Source of the DNA: Glandiceps talaboti
Lineage: Eukaryota; Hemichordata; Enteropneusta; Spengelidae
NCBI RefSeq assembly: GCF_964340395.1
Contig: NC_135549.1
Location: 28,394,095-28,458,094 of the forward strand
DNA length: 64,000 bases
Direction: 5' to 3'
The translations under genes were made by a program, and so were the position numbers. Below, one piece after another: positions 1 to 14,400 of this stretch; position 1 is the first letter of the stretch; each line of letters starts with the position of its first letter. The notes beneath the pieces are model-generated. The model had not been told where the DNA came from. It was given only the letters and a program-made list of their open reading frames with translations, and ran no database searches.

Positions 1-1346
1 TGGGTGATAGCATTGCCTTGTTTTAATGTGGATATAATCACCTTGTAATCAAGATAGTGTAAACACTGAGTGAGGTTGAATGTATAGCCACTTGAGGCAA
101 GCTTGCAAACAGGAGACACCATCCTGCTATGAGCATAATTTCATATATGTCCATTGATGGCTTATATCAACATCTCGCAAGAATAGTTTTTAGTGTGTGT
201 CTGTGTCAGCTTCCCAATAGACAATCTACCACTGTCATAATCTATAGATGAAAATCTTGGATAGTACATACATTATGTTGCAGCATTTCAATAAATTTCT
301 CAGGAAGATACTTCATGAACATCAAATACTGATGATAGAGAAATAACACCTAAGACCACTCTGCTCTGCATCTATTTTTTTTTTTCTACAAAATTCACTT
401 TAAAGGCACTGATTATTTGCAAGTTGTTTAGAATTCAAAACTAAGAAATAACACACAGTATAGAATCATATCTCTTTCACCAAACTTTATGACTACACGT
501 AAGTATTCTATAAATATACACCAGATGTTACGGCTGGAATAATGAGGTTTTACGATATGCTTTTTATTTCAAAGAAATGGCAATACCAATTATACCATGC
601 ATGAGTCATTTAGAACAGAAAATATTCTCTGGTCCCAATATGGTCATTCTACGTCATGACAACGCGCATCTCTTGTCATGACAATGTGTGTCTAAGTCAC
701 TGGCCATGTTCAAAATATGAGTCAAAACGTTCAAAATTGTCGTTACTTTCCCCGATTTTTCTTTGCTATTACTCAGCGCTGGTATAATTGTTATTCTCCA
801 ATATTTTTCTTCATTCAGCTGGAAAATACTCATGACCTAAGGGTTGTCACTACTTAAATTCATGTTACAAAGACCCCGTAGGTCACTCGTATTTTACCAT
901 GCTGAACAAAAAAAACTTAGTGTGTAGAAATATCTCTAATTTTGTCAATTGCTCCCTATGTAGTTCACAATTAATTTTATACATGATTCTAGAAAAAAGA
1001 AAGGTAAATGCAACAAGTTAAGCAAGGCTTAAGAACACATGGCTGGCTTGATAAGTATTTTGTGTACCCTAGTCTGTTTTGTAACACAACCAAAATGAGT
1101 GAGACAATTAATATCATTAGGGTTAGAGATATTTGAGTATAGGATATGATGATATAACGTCTATTAACTGTTTTATCGAATACGAAATAGTTATCATATA
1201 TAAAGATATAGTTTATATCTTCTTCCCATACACCGATATATTGTTACCTGAGGCAAGTCACTCTATTATGCAATCATCATCAAAATGGTTTCTAGAAGTA
1301 ACCTCCTAACAAGTTTAGTGTTTTAAACAACCATGAAACAACCAGT

Positions 1347-1783
1347 GTTTCTATAAACAAAACCAGAAAACAAGAGTTTCTATAAATACATGCAAGACCA
1401 AAAAATGAGGGTTTCTATAAATAAGACCAGAAAACAAGGGTGAAAATGGGGATTTCTATAAATAAAACCAGAAAATGAGGGTTTCTATAAATAAGACCAG
1501 AAAATGAGGGTTTCTATAAATAAGACCAGAAAACAAGGGTGAAAATGGGGATTTCTATAAATAAGACCAGAAAATGAGGGTTTCTATAAATAAGACCAGA
1601 AAATGAGGGTTTCTATAAATAAGACCAAAAAATGAGGGTTTCTATAAGTAAGACCAGAAAATGAGGGTTTCTATAAATAAGACCAGAAAATGAGGGTTTC
1701 TATAAATAAGACAATAAAATGAGGGTTTCTATAAATAAGACCAGAAAATGAGGGTTTCTATAAATAAGACCAGAAAACAACCA
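1347..1783. repeat. Minisatellite, about 29-bp unit
   Basis: About 13-15 head-to-tail copies of a unit reading roughly GTTTCTATAAATAAGACCAG followed by AAAATGAGG. The central copies are nearly identical, with occasional changes (AAAACAAGG for AAAATGAGG, single substitutions). The outer copies at about 1347-1400 and 1770-1800 are degenerate, and decayed fragments (GAAAACAACCAGTGTTT types) continue to about 2000. The homogeneous centre with worn edges is typical of recent unequal exchange. Confidence 0.9.
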
Positions 1784-2399
1784 GTGTTTCGTTATGAAAA
1801 CCACAAATAATTCTAATCAGAAAACACCCAGTGTTTAGTCAGAATTAGAAAATATGACCTTTCCTACGAAGTAAGAAAACAACAATTGTAAATGTCAATA
1901 CAGACCAGAAAACAGAGCAGTGTTTCCCTGGGTAAGATCAGGTAATAAATTCATATAAGGGCAAGATGACAAACCAGTCACGATTTCTATCAAGCCAGAA
2001 CACAAACAGCTGTTCCCATAGTATAATTAAAATCAGAAACAAAAATGTGTTTTGAGATCTACACACGCAAAGAAAACAGTATCAATGTTTTTTCCACAAA
2101 TAAGAAAATCTCGTTTATATAATTCAAGACAAAAAAAAATTAAATTAATCTGACAAACCAGAATCATCAACAAAAGACATGATTACAATAAATGCGTAGT
2201 ACCAAAATTATTGTATAATTATGACATGCATTTCGAACTACAAGTGATACAGCAACAACAAATTGGCATATATATCCAAGACCCTGTGTATTATTCAGAA
2301 TTACCAACATCACTAAAATACATAATTAGGCACAATATAATATCATTATGATTATAAACATGCTAAATATGATGACAGAAGTCCATCGTGCCTTAGGAA

Positions 2400-2740
2400 C
2401 CACTTTTCCTGAAAACCAAAGTTCTTAAAGTCTCTCCAAAGTTTGTTATAATGTGAAAGTTTGTTTCAGGATTTTTTGTTAAATGGAAATTAAATTTGGA
2501 GTTCGCCATCTTCTTTTAAAGGAAATCATAATCTTTTTTATTTTCCCCATAAGAATTAAACACAGTACATTTATTAGTGGATATATAGGATGACACTAAA
2601 CAGGTCTCATTTTGTTATCATTTTGACTTCTATTTAGAAAAGATTTGCAGTGACCCCTGATTGTCCATCATAAATTTAACAGAAAATGTTTGGAGTTTCC
2701 TTAAGGTACATCGGTACTAATGAAATAACAGCAAAAACTT
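2400..2740 (+). repeat. Dispersed repeat copy 1 (family also at 12485 and 14565)
   Basis: Shares an ordered set of blocks with 12485-12840 and 14565-14890: AAGTTCTTAAAGTCTCTCCAAA near the start, a TTTTC-rich block, a TTAACACAGTATTTGG-like block, GACCTCTATTT near the middle and an ACAAAAG/CAAAAGTTT tail. No coding content. Orientation is arbitrary. Class unknown; it could be an old non-autonomous transposon. This copy is the most diverged. Confidence 0.55.
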
Positions 2741-3978
2741 ACCAGGTGCATACTATGTTAAATATATTTTTAAGACTATGTAATATGTCAATTAAAGTAC
2801 CACCAATGGAGAATAGAATTGTGACTAGTAAAGTCATGCATACACTAATTACAATCTCACTATGATTTAGTACCGTCAATTCTAAAATCTGAATGAATAA
2901 GCAAACTATATAAACAAAATCAATGAAATTAACAAACAAATAATCCCATAAGGTAAAGTCATGGCACTTCATATTCTACTGACTGCCATAAGCACTGTCC
3001 CCCACCTGAATAGATTCTAAACCAATTCATATACTGAATCAATTCTCTTAAACCAGTTTAAAACCAGTCTCTGTCCCCGTTAGAAAACTGAGCGATGGAT
3101 GTGAATCACTTCACTTTTGCTTTTTTTGTCACTTTTGAAGTCATTTACTTTGAATTCAACTAAATCAGTTTAAACTCATTTTTGAGGGGACAGGAAAACT
3201 GACTTTGATTCAATTTCAAAACTTTTTTTGTGTCAGTTTCAAACTGATTTACTTTGACTCGTTCAAAACCACCCTGAGATAGTTTTGAACAGATTCAACT
3301 AAATTGGTTCAACCAGTTTCAGTACATGTGGGGACAGGATACCCAACTTCAAAATCAATTTCAAACCGGTTCAAAATACCACACTAGGGCAAGACTATAG
3401 ACTAGATTATCATATTATAAATATTTAGCATAAAAAGCTGATATGACTGCTTTGTTTACTTTAATAAATCACATTTGATTTACCCAACAACACTTATAGA
3501 TATTTATATGGCACTTCTGGCAATTTTTATTATAACTCAAAACTTATTGCTATCATTTATATCATAATTTGTTTGCATTGTAAACAGTGTACTTGTATAT
3601 ATGTGCCACCAAATTAAACCACACCCATACAACAAAACCATAAATGATGTAATACATACATTACACACACTATAATTCATGTGTTAAACTTGATTACAAT
3701 ATTGATGTGTTTTCAAAGACAAGAAAATGTTGACAGACAAATCCATAAATATGTAAGATAAATACACAAATGTGGAAGAAAGTGACTTTTTATGAGTACA
3801 CTGAGGAAGTGTTCTAGTTAAGGATATCTAAGTTCCCCATCTCATTTACCACCAAGGTTACCCACCAAATTTACAATACAAGGTTGAAAATCTATGAACA
3901 GTTTTACCACATTTACCCTGTGTTTATAAGGTTCTAAAACCTTATCACAAATCCTAAAGGAATCTAACATTGAGAATA

Positions 3979-4220
3979 TACCAGGTGCACTACTTATGAT
4001 CATTCTGATTGGCTAAGCTATTATATGCATATGTATGTATCATGTGACAACTGAAAATACCAGGTGCACTACTTATGATCATTCTGATTGGCTAAGCTAT
4101 TATATGTATATGTATGTATCATGTGACAACTGAAAATACCAGGTGCACTACTTATGATCATTCTGATTGGCTAAGCTATTATAATATGTACATGTATGTA
4201 TCATGTGACAACTGACAATA
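3979..4220. repeat. Three tandem copies of a 79-bp unit
   Basis: Three near-identical units start at 3979, 4058 and 4137. Each contains CTGATTGGCTAA (a CCAAT box in reverse) and, about 30 bases later, ATCATGTGAC (an E-box of the M-box type). The third unit has a small insertion in its AT stretch. Periodicity and motif conservation are seen directly; any regulatory role is inference. Confidence 0.9.
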
Positions 4221-5154
4221 CTTCCTATTCTAAGAGACTTTGGGGAAGAACACCACAATTAACACTTTTAGTTTATCATTTGTGGGACTGATTGTCTATA
4301 TAGTATTCAGTTTTAAAGTACAGGACATGAAAATTAACCAGGACAAATTCAACCAGGACAGACACACTTATGAGTGTAAAAACTTGGTAAACGATGTGAT
4401 CAGTATTTCCAAGGAGCTTTCCTTTGTATTTCATACAAAGCAGTGGTGTAGTCAGTCCCTGCTAATATGTAAACTCTTTTCTACAGTTTTTTCTCTCTGA
4501 TATCTTGGTTCAGTATGGGTTATATTGTAGAAGTGTGCTTACTGCCATAAGCTGTAAATAGTAAGTTTTACCGGTATTTTACACAGATGAGGGAGAGGTC
4601 AGATTGCTTATATATACTTTAACCCTTTAGTGACTCTATGTAATTACACCCTACATATTATACGGTATCAGGCTTTAAAGGTTTAATTGAGAATTCCAGA
4701 CTAATTGGATAAAACAGTGAATCCATCTCAATGCATATTAAATAGAATGTACAATGTATAGCGTATATATTGTTTATAGCTAATGAACTCAATTAAGTAA
4801 AAGCTGATATTATAGCAATATATATTTTTTCATACGTCTTTTCATATTTTCTGATACCAGAAACCATTCACGAAAATTGACTTTTTTTCTTTTATATCTG
4901 TTAGTGTTACCGATTTTCTTTCCCCGTCTTCTTCTTTCTTAGCTAAATTTTCACTGGTAAGTACTAAACATATATTAAATGTAAGTTATGCAAAACATGA
5001 AATTCATTCACCAAAAGTACTACTGTCTCTGTGCAAGTAGCAAAACAAATGTATATTTAATATAGGGAACACTGCATTCTCAGATAACTTGAGGAGTCAT
5101 TCTTCATCTCAGCATATTTGGGTACCCTAGGTGTCTATATATTATCATAACCAG

Positions 5155-5320
5155 GTACTCATATATGGAGATCCTTAAAATCATTTAAATATTGAGTATC
5201 CATATATGGAGACCCTAAAAATCATTTAAATATTGGGTATCCACATATGGAGATCCTTAAAATCATTTGAATATCTGATACCCATATATGGAAATCCTTA
5301 AAATCATTTTGAATATCTGA
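5155..5320. repeat. Tandem repeat, about 47-bp unit, four copies
   Basis: Four imperfect copies built around CATATATGGAGATCCTTAAA followed by ATCATTTAAATATTGAGTAT. It lies just beyond the 3' end of the minus-strand membrane glycoprotein gene. Confidence 0.85.
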
Positions 5321-5436
5321 ATACTATATTTCAATCTGGCCTCACCCTCATTCAGCTTACGTTATATATACAGTTTTACTTAATATTATACATATCTCTG
5401 TACAATATTAAATATTTGGGTTTTGGTTCCCATACC

Positions 5437-8400
5437 CTACTCTTGCACTTGATAGGAGAATCCCTTGTTGTGTTTCCACAGATAGAATCCAATGCCAAGC
5501 CCCAACACTCCACCAACCAGAATCATGGCAATAGCAAGGCCAACCATCGCACCTGTTGTAACAACCAATCAAATTACAGCATTATAAAACAGTGCTGCTA
5601 TAACCAATCAGCCTCGGATTACAGACGAGTGTAATAAAATAGCAGTAATAGCCTGATTCTATTAAAGTCACTGTTGTCAATGTATCTGTAAATGGTGGTA
5701 AATCCCATACAAATTTTACAGAGCTAGTTCACATCAAACATACAATTAAATACATAGGAATAATTTACATATTGGTAAATTTTTCATAAAGACATTGACA
5801 CAGTTTCAGAAGTAAATTTGAGAATACACCATTTTTTTGGCAATTTTAGCATCACAGAATGAAAAACGTATGTCTGTTACAAATACAAGATTTCAAACTA
5901 GTGAACATACTAAGACATCAAATTTCATTGAGATCTGTCAGTAGTAGCAATTAAACTCCTCTTTCGGGGAGGGGGGAGGGAGGGGGTCTTATTTTATTCG
6001 TACACAGAAAGCTACACATTGAGAAAAACGGGACTAAGATGTACATCTATCTGTAAATGAACAACTCAAAGCTAGTATTAGATGAATGACATCATGGTCA
6101 GAGTTCCTTGATTATTCAAGATACAGTATTCTATATGTAATACAAAATACACTGTGTACAATATCAGCTGGTGGTTCTGGGAGCTGTGAATTATTTAACA
6201 CCCAAGTTACAGGAACTGTAATAATAGTGAGTTACCTGCTGAGTATCCATTGTTGACAATATCAGCTGGTGGTGCTGGGGGTTGTGGATTGTCACCATCT
6301 TCAACCAACGACTTGGATTTCACTTTCAAAGTATGTACCTGTCAAATACCAAAATAAGAAATCAAACACACATGGTACCAAAGTTGTATAAACTGTCCCA
6401 AGCCAGTAAAAATGTAGTCAAACAGTTGTCAAAAGACGTATGAAAATTCCCCCACCCCCTGGGGTGAGGGAACTACCCAAGATTTTGCAAACCAGTTACT
6501 TTTTACAAATTTTCAGAGTGCTGTATCTTTTTAAGTAGTGCATGGACACTTTTGAAATGTTCAGTGTTTACTAAGCCTGATAACAATATACTATTATAGC
6601 ATGATATACAACAGTACAGCATTTGCAATACAATGCAGAACTTTCACTCTCACTACACTTGCAAAAGTACAGCCGCAGAGAACACTGCAAGCACTCATGC
6701 AAATACCTCGAGTATGCCACACTTCAACTGGCATGTCATGAGGTTCTGTCATAACACTTTTATCAAAAACAGTAAATTTTGCAAACAATACAACAGCACA
6801 TTCACAATGATTCCACACACATGGACTGATTGTAATCACTTGCAAACAAGTATGTAATAATATTGTTGATTGCACTGCCAGTGAAAATGCCACTAGTATG
6901 TACAAACATCACTGCAAGCTAGTACTCACTAGTACATAATGTAATTATATATAGACCTTAATTACCTTGCCCATGTAGGTGACATTGACTGCCATAGTAC
7001 CATTGTCAATGGCTGACATCAAGTTACGGTATGCAACTGTTAGGTTGTTCTGTGGCAACACACCAGACACATCACCTGTAATGTGAGGCTTGTCCAGCAA
7101 TGTAAACCACACCTTCACATGACCTTTGACATCATCTGCCTGTAAGGTGAAAGGTTAAAAGTGTGCAATCAATGTTTTATGATGCAATTCATACATTATT
7201 AAATATCTGACCTATATTGAAGAGGTAAAAGATGAGTTTATAATATTTTACTGCAGTGATGAAAACTGGACTAGACAAATCGCTATTCTTCCATTGTTCA
7301 TGGGGTGGGATGTTATATTCCAGCTCAGTTACAAATATAGTTGATTTAACCCATCATCTTGCTGAATCTGTCACTCCATTGAGTCCATTATACGTTATTC
7401 TGCAAAGTATCATAGCCTTTGTTGTCAGTCAGTTATAGACTTTAATAATAGATTACATAGTTGCATGTATATGGCTGTATTCATACTCTACACAGTACAT
7501 TTTACTCATTTTATCTCTTATAAATATACCAGTAGACAAGTTTTTCTTTACACATTAAAAGTCTCTTTGTATTGTGCCCATTGTTTTACCCATGCTTTTA
7601 ATTCCAGTTAACAGCACATTTTTACACAAAATGAGAGTGTCTGCAAATCAGACCAAATTTGAAACGCCTATGATGACAAAGTAACAGAAGTTTATCGAAA
7701 AGTGCCCAATTAAATCCATGAAACAGTCGGGCACAGACCCATACTATAAGTATCATACTTACATAGACATCTACGACTCTCAGTGCAGACACACGGGCAG
7801 AGGCTGCAATACTATTCCGTACATTGGTGTGGAATTGTCGAGTGTTGTTCAATATCAGCGTATTGTACACATCTGATGGTTATAAATATATAACATATAT
7901 TACAATTACTACAGACTGTTTTCATTTAGTAACAGGGCTACAGATTCTCACACTCACAAACAAACCTCAATATCTTTTTTTTTTATTCTACGTAGTATTT
8001 CATAAAACTTACTGGTGCCATTTAGCATAAATGCCAGCATCTTAGTTTCCTTGGACTTATAGCAGGCTTGGATATCAAACATATACAATGGTACATTGTC
8101 TTCCTTCTTGAAATGATAGATGTTGACGATGTCATGAGTATTGTTCACTGTGCCATTTCGCTGAAAAATTATATAAACCAATGTCAATATTATAAATCTT
8201 CACCATCATAATGGTGCAAACTAAATTTCTCTGTAACCCTGACGATAAATGTCAGGGACCATAAAGGAATTACCCAGTCCTGTATAAACTCCCCTACTTT
8301 GTTTATAGCTACACTTTTGCCAAAATATTGGACAAATTCATATCAAAATTGATATTAGTATACTTTTCATGCATTCAGTTTTAAATTTTCTTCAACACAT

Positions 8401-11400
8401 TCTTCCTGCTTTACTTCAATTTCCCAATAGTAAACTTATTGCCATTATCTACTTTTTAAATTAGAAAAGTTACCTACCACTGACTGACTGGACATTTTCT
8501 ATTGCTACAGATCTGCCAACAGACTCATGAAATGCATGTTTAGCTTCTAGTCATTACAAACTCTTTTCCATCTTTTAATGTTAGTCATTTGTCAATAGTT
8601 ATCATAACCTAACAATGACAGTAGAGAGATTTGAAACCGGGACTAAAATCAAACCCTGTAATTACTAAGTGCTAAATAATAATAAAGTCACTCTTTTTTT
8701 TTTAATTTGTTGATAAATTTATTCTAATAATCTACAGTGATAAATATGTAAACTGAGCACTAATAATATCAAACCTGTCACTACTAATGCTCTAAAATAA
8801 TTAATGATATTTCTTAGTAAATTGTCAATAAAGTTGTTCAAAAATCTACATCAATAGGACGGTGATTGTGCACTAATCAACCTGTAAATAGTCATGCTTG
8901 GTGTATAATTTATATACAATCCGAATCAGTGACATCAGACTGTGGACAAATTCAAACTTTTACAAACAGAGAAAGTAAAACTAAATGAATTGCATTAACA
9001 ACACTTGGCTCAGCATGGTGAAATAGCAGAGACTTTTATTCAACAGCATGGTTTGATATGAACAGTTTTATGGCCTCTTTGCATGTACATGTATTGCCAG
9101 GGGAACTTCAAATTTGCTTGTGAACATAAACTATCATATAAAGTGGACATACAGCTGTTCTTATCAAATGATAGAATGTAATACTTGTCTCTCTGTATTT
9201 CCAACATGCTGTGCCAGGCGTTATTAATCCAATACATTTGTTTACTTTCTCTGTTTGTAACAGATTCTGTTTGTCCACGATCTGATGTCAGCGATTATAT
9301 ATTATATGTCATGTAATTATACAATCTGCTTACCATCCAAGTAGCACGGATTTCCAATCTGACTGGAGTACCTTTCTCAGAGTCCATCTTATTACCATCA
9401 GATGTCCATTCCAGCTGTAATATAATTATTACAAAATGTTTGATTATATCAATACATTAATACATTCATAGTGTTTTTTACTAGCTGTAAAATGCAAACA
9501 AAAGGTACAAATACATGCTTAAATTTCAGTCAACATGTTGCCAAAAGTGACCTGTCTTCTGAAAATACACAATCTTATTTTTTTGTAGATAAAGTATCAT
9601 CTGCCACAAGAGTAGACTCGTTTTACATTTCTAATCAGTAAATCAACTTCTACTTAATATACATGCAGAGTTTATCACTGAAAATTGCTACATTTTCCTG
9701 AGACAAAATTACAGCAGAAATATGGAAGGGTCACCGGAAGACTGTGCATATCATTCCTATTAAGAACAATATAGATTAAAGAAACAGACCACTCATTACA
9801 AATATAAACATCCGACCCAAAATGATATACAGACACACACAACGTCCTGGGAACAAAGAAGCTATTTAATGTCATCACATTGCAGGCTCAGATTTTGACA
9901 TATACAAATTGATGACAGCAAGAATTTGAGTCTGCTTGTATGGTTCCCCATGGTGACATGTGTGTATGCATACAGTGCCTGTTTGTTGGTAGGAATGTGG
10001 TGTTGTTTATATTTGTATTGAGTGGTCTGTGGGAAGACCATTTCTTATCTATCTAAATTTTTCTTTGGGAATGTAAAATGTGTATGATATGCACATTCGT
10101 TCGGTGACCTGTATTTTACTGTTTTGTCATTAGTAAATGTTTGAGACAGAAAACCACATAAAAATACAATTTTTTGGACTAAAGCTGCAAAGGCCTTGAT
10201 GTAGAGGAAATGTATTCTGTTCTATTGACTGTTGCTATTGGATACACTGCATCATTCAAATAATTATAATATTGACTTTTTTATCATCTTGACCAACATC
10301 TGAGGACAAATATTTCATCTGGAGAACTTAGAAAGCATAACTCACAAACTTGTAATATCTTTGATCAAAATGTTTTTTAAATATCACTCCAGGATTACTA
10401 TATCAAAATGTACATAACTACTAAATTAATATAATGTGGACATCAACAATTATTTATGAATATAAATGCACTCAATGACAACTTTGCGGTAACAGTTGAT
10501 GAATTCCAATTCATATAGGGTTCCACACTCGAACAAGTTGTGCTCTGGACAAGTTGCTCTCGTTTTAACCCAAAATAACAAAACCAGTGTGAACAGTTTA
10601 AGTGAATGCTGTGGCAGTGATTAAGTTAGGTCAGGTGCAAGAGTGTAGTTTGGGGTTTATATGTCTACAAAAAAGTTCAATTTGATTAACATCAGAAGCT
10701 TTAAGTTTCCTACATAAGAGTAGTTCAATGAGAGAGTTTACAAGGTCAAAGGTCAGACTTACTGTTAAATAATTTGAACAAATGGAGGCTGTAATGGTAA
10801 TATTCAATCATTTTAGTCTGTGATTTATGTCAAAATCAAGATATACAATGTGAATGCAGCCCAAAATGCAGTTTTTTCAGTTTTATAACTGATATTGCCT
10901 TAAAGTCCAAACTCACATGTATAGTCTGAACATAAACAAAAACCTACGATAGAATGTTTATGATTGGCCAATCTATACAATATTGCACAATCTAGATGTC
11001 ATCATACAACCAATGAAAATGAAGCTAAGATAGTATGATTAATAAAAGAATACACATAAACTTACATCAGTAAAGAAGTACTCCCAGGTTGAGTTGACTT
11101 CATAACCCTGCTCTATTGCATGCTTTGGATAATCAGTACGTTTAGCTATCCAAGCATGGCACTGGATGTCACGGACATTAGCCTACAGAAAATATATAAT
11201 TATAATAATTATAACTCTCTCTAAATAATACACCAAAAATGCACATAAATTGAAAATGTGTTCAACAACTCATTTGTCTCTAGTTATGTGAAAATAAAAT
11301 TTGCATTTTAATATTTTAGTTCACAGTATACGACCAGTTGGAGTAAACTTTCAGGTACTCTTCACAACGGATTGAACTTTCTTCAATGCATGACTATTTG

Positions 11401-14400
11401 CTTGATTAAATTTAACATCATTCATTAGTTATTGTCATGAAATTACTTTGACATTTTCATCCAACGTTTGAAATTCTTATAAAAAAAAACATGTATTGAA
11501 TGAATTTTACCATCAATACTATACAGTCAATGTCAAATTAGGAGTTAACTGTGTGTACAAACTAAGCAGTCATCTGTCATGGCTATAGGAGAAGTTGGAC
11601 TAGAATTCAAGAATAATCATATTCAATCCCATTGGCTTAAAGGGGACTGTAACTCAATGAAATAAAGTCATTTTCATAAACTATGGGTTCTGGAGAGTCA
11701 TTTCATGAGTTTACATCACCTACAATTACTTGTGATTTCAGAAAAAATATCAAGTTGATCTTGTGCCTTTCAATAGGTTACGTATCTTTGCTATGGGCTA
11801 CTGCATCATGCCAGTCAGCAGAAATAATATATTCAAGTTGCTCAAATTGAATATTCATGAGGGCTATTTTACACTTATGGAGTACAGCCACGCTAGACTC
11901 ACGAATATTCAGAGTGTAACATGAATATATCATTTCTGCTGACTCCCATGATGCATTAGCCCATAGGAACGATACCCTATAAAGACACAAGATCAACTTG
12001 ATGTGACTCTGAAATTACAAGTAATGTAACATAATGGAAGAACCCATAGTTTATAAAAATGCCTTTGTTTCCTGGAGTCGCATTCCCCTTTAAGATATAT
12101 TTATAACCAAAGAGATTCAACCATTGGTGTTTAACATCAAGTTTTTTAGTAAAATAAGGGAAACGTTTAAATATATAGAAAATCTACTCAAAATATATAT
12201 TGATGAATGTGTGAATTTCCTTACCATGCCTTCATACACCCATTTGGCATCATCCAGATAAAAATAACTTGTAACGTTATTCATTGAGATGTTACCACCA
12301 GCCTGAGATTTTGCATCATATCCATACTTCCATATTGGCCCCATTGAACAGTTGCCGTTTATCGGATCAAGTAGATACCCAATACCTAGCGGTATAGTCA
12401 GATTGCATTTATTACAATTATTATATGAATTAACAAGAATCTTTATTTTATGGTAGAATCTGCCGGGGATCAATTCCCTGAAACTCAAAGTTCTTAAAAT
12501 CTCTGAGTTTGCAATATGTAGCTCGTCTGTGGCCCTTGTGAACTGAATAAAGAAATGTGGGGGTTCAACATTGAGTTTTCTAGGAAATTTAAATTTCCCA
12601 TACAGTTAACACAGCATTTAGCGGCCATATTGGAATTGGTGGCCATATTGGATTTGGTGGCCATATTGGATTATACAATGGTTTAATTTTTGATAACATT
12701 TTGACCTCTATTTCAACAATTCAAATGGTAAGACCTCATTTTTTCTTGATTTTAAACTATGAATGGGGTTTGAACTTCCTTGACAAAAGTAGCAGCAAAA
12801 GTTTAAAACTTTTCTATCAAGGCAAAATACAAAGTTAACATGAAAATTAGTGAGAGAATTGTTATTTATTCAGAACATACTAGATGTTTCCTTTCATTTA
12901 TTATGGCGGAGCGTAATTTTGAAGATTATTTACAAATGGGTCAAGCTACCGCTACCCCATCCCACCCCACCCCACCCCTGTCAATGGCTTAACCCATCAT
13001 TTGGCCAGGAATTAATGCTTCCAAACATGAAGTTGCAATTATAAAGACTGTCACCTTGAGAGTAGAATTTTAGTCACCCATAGTAAACAGGGAATTTCCA
13101 TTGTGCGTAACTGACCTGTGATGTCACTATATATGAGAACTGGCCAGTGTGACATAACAATTTAATTATGTGTACTGACCTGTATTGTAGTCATGAATGA
13201 CCTCCACAGGGTCCCCGTTATACGGATCCCAATGACCTCCAGTGACTGACGTATCATTATTTGGTACCATGAAGAATCGTACCAGTTTAGCATCAAAATC
13301 ATAATGGTCCTGTGGTTGAATAGAAAATTGATACTCTATAAAATGTAAATATCCTGAACATAATAAACCACTAAACATTTGGTCAATAACATATAATAAA
13401 TTTCATATATCTATCTCTGTTTTAAATAGACCATGTCTCAGATGATGAGGTTTGATAGAAATGTACAATGCATTATTTTAATAGCTCATGTACTGGCTCA
13501 ATGACTAGTGTGTCCTATATACTATGCAATGTTTTTGGTGGTTTTACACAAGGATACATTGCGGCGCATTGACTATGCATGCGCGTTCTATATACTATGC
13601 GCATTCTCCATGCAGAGGATGCTATCTACAATATCATCGTGAGTCGGTCACAAATGAATCTACCCTGCGCAAGCTTATGGGCTTAAATTTGCCTAGTTAT
13701 GATTTGCTCTCTTTCCTACTTTCATGTACCTTAGCCTATAGCCAAGTGATAAGTCTTGGTGTTACTATCTCAAGAAGATCTCTTTACTAAGCCACAAACA
13801 TAGAGCTCAAACTCAATAAATATTGATGCTGTATATTTTGGTTCTAGTACTTACACGGTAAAAATGCACTTTCTTCAGATCCTTCCTCACATGTTCTCTG
13901 CTGGATGAAAATTGCTTTGGTAGAGTTGGCATTGGGCTTGTACTGTTACGACCTGGGCACAGATAACCAAGTGGTGCCTGGAAAATAGAAAATACTGAAT
14001 TCTTGTTAAAATTGCTTACATGTACATAGAATTGGTACTGGATGTGTACTATTAATAATGTTGTGTTCTTATATAGCGCTTTCCCACTCCGTGCTCAAAG
14101 CACTTTACAATTATTACCCCTGGCTCGGATCAGAATGGCACAATGGCCCTTTAGTCTTCCTCAACTCCCCGGGGAGCATACAATCCATTGCAGCCATTTG
14201 AGCGCATATTAATGGATTAAAGCCTTCACATTGCAACCTACATCCTACCAGGTCCCCAATTATACAGCTGGGTTGACTGAGGCACAGTCGTGGTTCAAAT
14301 CTTGCCCAAGGACTTTAGCCACTCAGAAACAAACAGCAGGCAGCGACGGGGCTCGAACCTGCAACCTGTAGATTCCAAGCCGGTCACGCTAGCCATTCAC

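Larger units (their letters stand above)
1..5436. other. Non-coding 3' flank of the membrane glycoprotein gene
   Basis: AT-rich sequence without a supportable exon on either strand. Short open frames here, such as 2739-2972 and 4240-4500, have no family resemblance, codon signal or splice context. The stretch holds the tandem repeats listed separately at 1347-1783, 3979-4220 and 5155-5320 and one copy of a dispersed repeat at about 2400-2740. I found no clear AATAAA on the minus strand just beyond the stop codon at 5437, so the polyadenylation site of the neighbouring gene is not located. Confidence 0.6.

Noticed and set aside
1347-1783. CRISPR-like regular repeat array
   Set aside because: Units are directly adjacent with no unique spacers, and the genome is eukaryotic; it is a minisatellite.
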